Positions 22,299-22,857 of a DNA stretch of 22,857 nucleotides are shown in pieces (position 1 is the first letter of the stretch; each line of letters begins with the position of its first letter). Origin of the DNA: JBCBAP01 sp038532435 (lineage in GTDB: Bacteria > Pseudomonadota > Alphaproteobacteria > Rhodobacterales > Rhodobacteraceae); the NCBI GenBank assembly GCA_038532435.1, contig JBCBAP010000055.1:1-22857 (forward strand). The letters run 5' to 3'. Under the pieces are notes generated by a model. That model searched no databases and had not been told where the DNA came from. It saw only the letters and a program-made list of their open reading frames with translations. A program made the position numbers and the translations under genes.

Positions 22299-22857
22299 AT
22301 GAGCATCGAACCCATTCACATCATCGGCGGCGGCATGGCGGGGTCCGAGGCCGCGTGGCAGGCGGCCTCCCTCGGCGTGCCCGTCATCCTCCACGAAATG
22401 CGCCCGCAGGTGCAGACCTTCGCCCACCAGACCGAGGGGCTGGCGGAGCTCGTCTGTTCAAACTCCTTCCGCTCAGACGATGACAGCTCGAACGCCGTGG
22501 GGCTTCTGCATTGGGAAATGCGGGCCGCGGGCGGGCTCATCATGACCACGGGCGACAAGCACGCCCTGCCCGCGGGCGGCGCGCTTGCCGTTGACCGGGA
22601 CGCGTTCAGTGCGGAGGTCACCGCCCGGATCGAGGCGCACCCGCTCATCACCATCGACCGTGGAGAGGTGGCGGGCCTGCCCCCGGAGGACTGGTCGAGC
22701 GTGATCGTGGCCACCGGTCCTCTCACCTCCCCTGCACTTGCCGAGGCGGTGTTGAAATTGACCGGAGAGGACAGCCTCGCATTCTTCGACGCGATTGCAC
22801 CGATCGTGCATGCGGACAGCATCGACATGAGCCAGGCCTGGTTCCAGTCCCGCTACG
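22299..22857 (+). CDS. trmFO: TrmFO, FAD/folate-dependent tRNA (uracil-54) C5-methyltransferase (N-terminal part)
   Basis: The first 186 residues are present; the gene runs off the window. The start MSIEPIHIIGGGMAGSEAAW has the FAD-binding GxGxxG-type loop (GGGMAGSE). Family blocks follow: LHEMRP, CSNSFRSDD with a conserved Cys, and LPAGGALAVDRDAF. The enzyme makes m5U54 (ribothymidine) in tRNA from methylenetetrahydrofolate and FADH2. It is the Gram-positive and alphaproteobacterial alternative to TrmA. No ribosome binding site precedes the ATG. Confidence 0.95.
   Translation, partial: MSIEPIHIIGGGMAGSEAAWQAASLGVPVILHEMRPQVQTFAHQTEGLAELVCSNSFRSDDDSSNAVGLLHWEMRAAGGLIMTTGDKHALPAGGALAVDRDAFSAEVTARIEAHPLITIDRGEVAGLPPEDWSSVIVATGPLTSPALAEAVLKLTGEDSLAFFDAIAPIVHADSIDMSQAWFQSRY

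Overview
The window is about 65% GC by eye and gene-dense. It looks like chromosomal core sequence of an alphaproteobacterium of the Rhodobacterales (Roseobacter/Rhodobacter-like) type. The reasons are: a suf Fe-S operon headed by an IscR-type regulator that lacks the usual cluster cysteines; an Irr/ICE-like palindrome in its promoter; a malyl-CoA/beta-methylmalyl-CoA lyase of the ethylmalonyl-CoA pathway; divergent uvrA/ssb; and gyrA, coaD and paired cyclophilins as neighbours. I see no rRNA, tRNA, CRISPR array, insertion sequence, phage gene or plasmid gene. The genus is not determined.

Layout. (1) 1-1971, minus strand: iscR-type regulator, cysteine desulfurase, sufB (cut by the window edge), behind a near-consensus promoter whose -10 lies inside a 7-3-7 palindrome. 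(2) 2028-5920: a divergent alpha/beta hydrolase, two small membrane proteins, anmK (anhydro-MurNAc recycling) and tyrS. (3) 6206-7939: a secreted DUF3179 protein divergent from a four-helix membrane protein. (4) 8024-13381, minus strand: uvrA, a CBS-pair protein, coaD and two cyclophilin peptidyl-prolyl isomerases, one cytoplasmic and one exported, the last two with overlapping start and stop. (5) 13619-17395, plus strand: ssb, a DUF2798 membrane protein and gyrA. (6) 17405-20007: a beta-lactamase-fold serine hydrolase divergent from mcl1, then a GNAT acetyltransferase. (7) 20049-22857: a TetR regulator divergent from a 43-residue lipoprotein, with two identical-arm operators between them, then accA (fatty acid synthesis) and the start of trmFO (tRNA m5U54 methylation).

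Most genes are housekeeping: DNA repair and topology (uvrA, ssb, gyrA), translation (tyrS, trmFO), cofactors and Fe-S clusters (suf genes, coaD), envelope recycling (anmK), fatty acid precursor supply (accA) and C2/C3 assimilation (mcl1). Genes are packed tightly. Two convergent pairs share a CTAG double stop, and one pair overlaps by 16 bp.

I did not find a convincing new multi-gene system. The parts most worth a second look are the TetR/lipoprotein control module at 20708-20937, the iron-responsive control region of the suf operon at 1893-1971, the GNAT gene whose recognisable reading frame runs upstream of any ordinary start codon, two genes that look leaderless (tetR, trmFO), and several gene-free stretches of unknown content.
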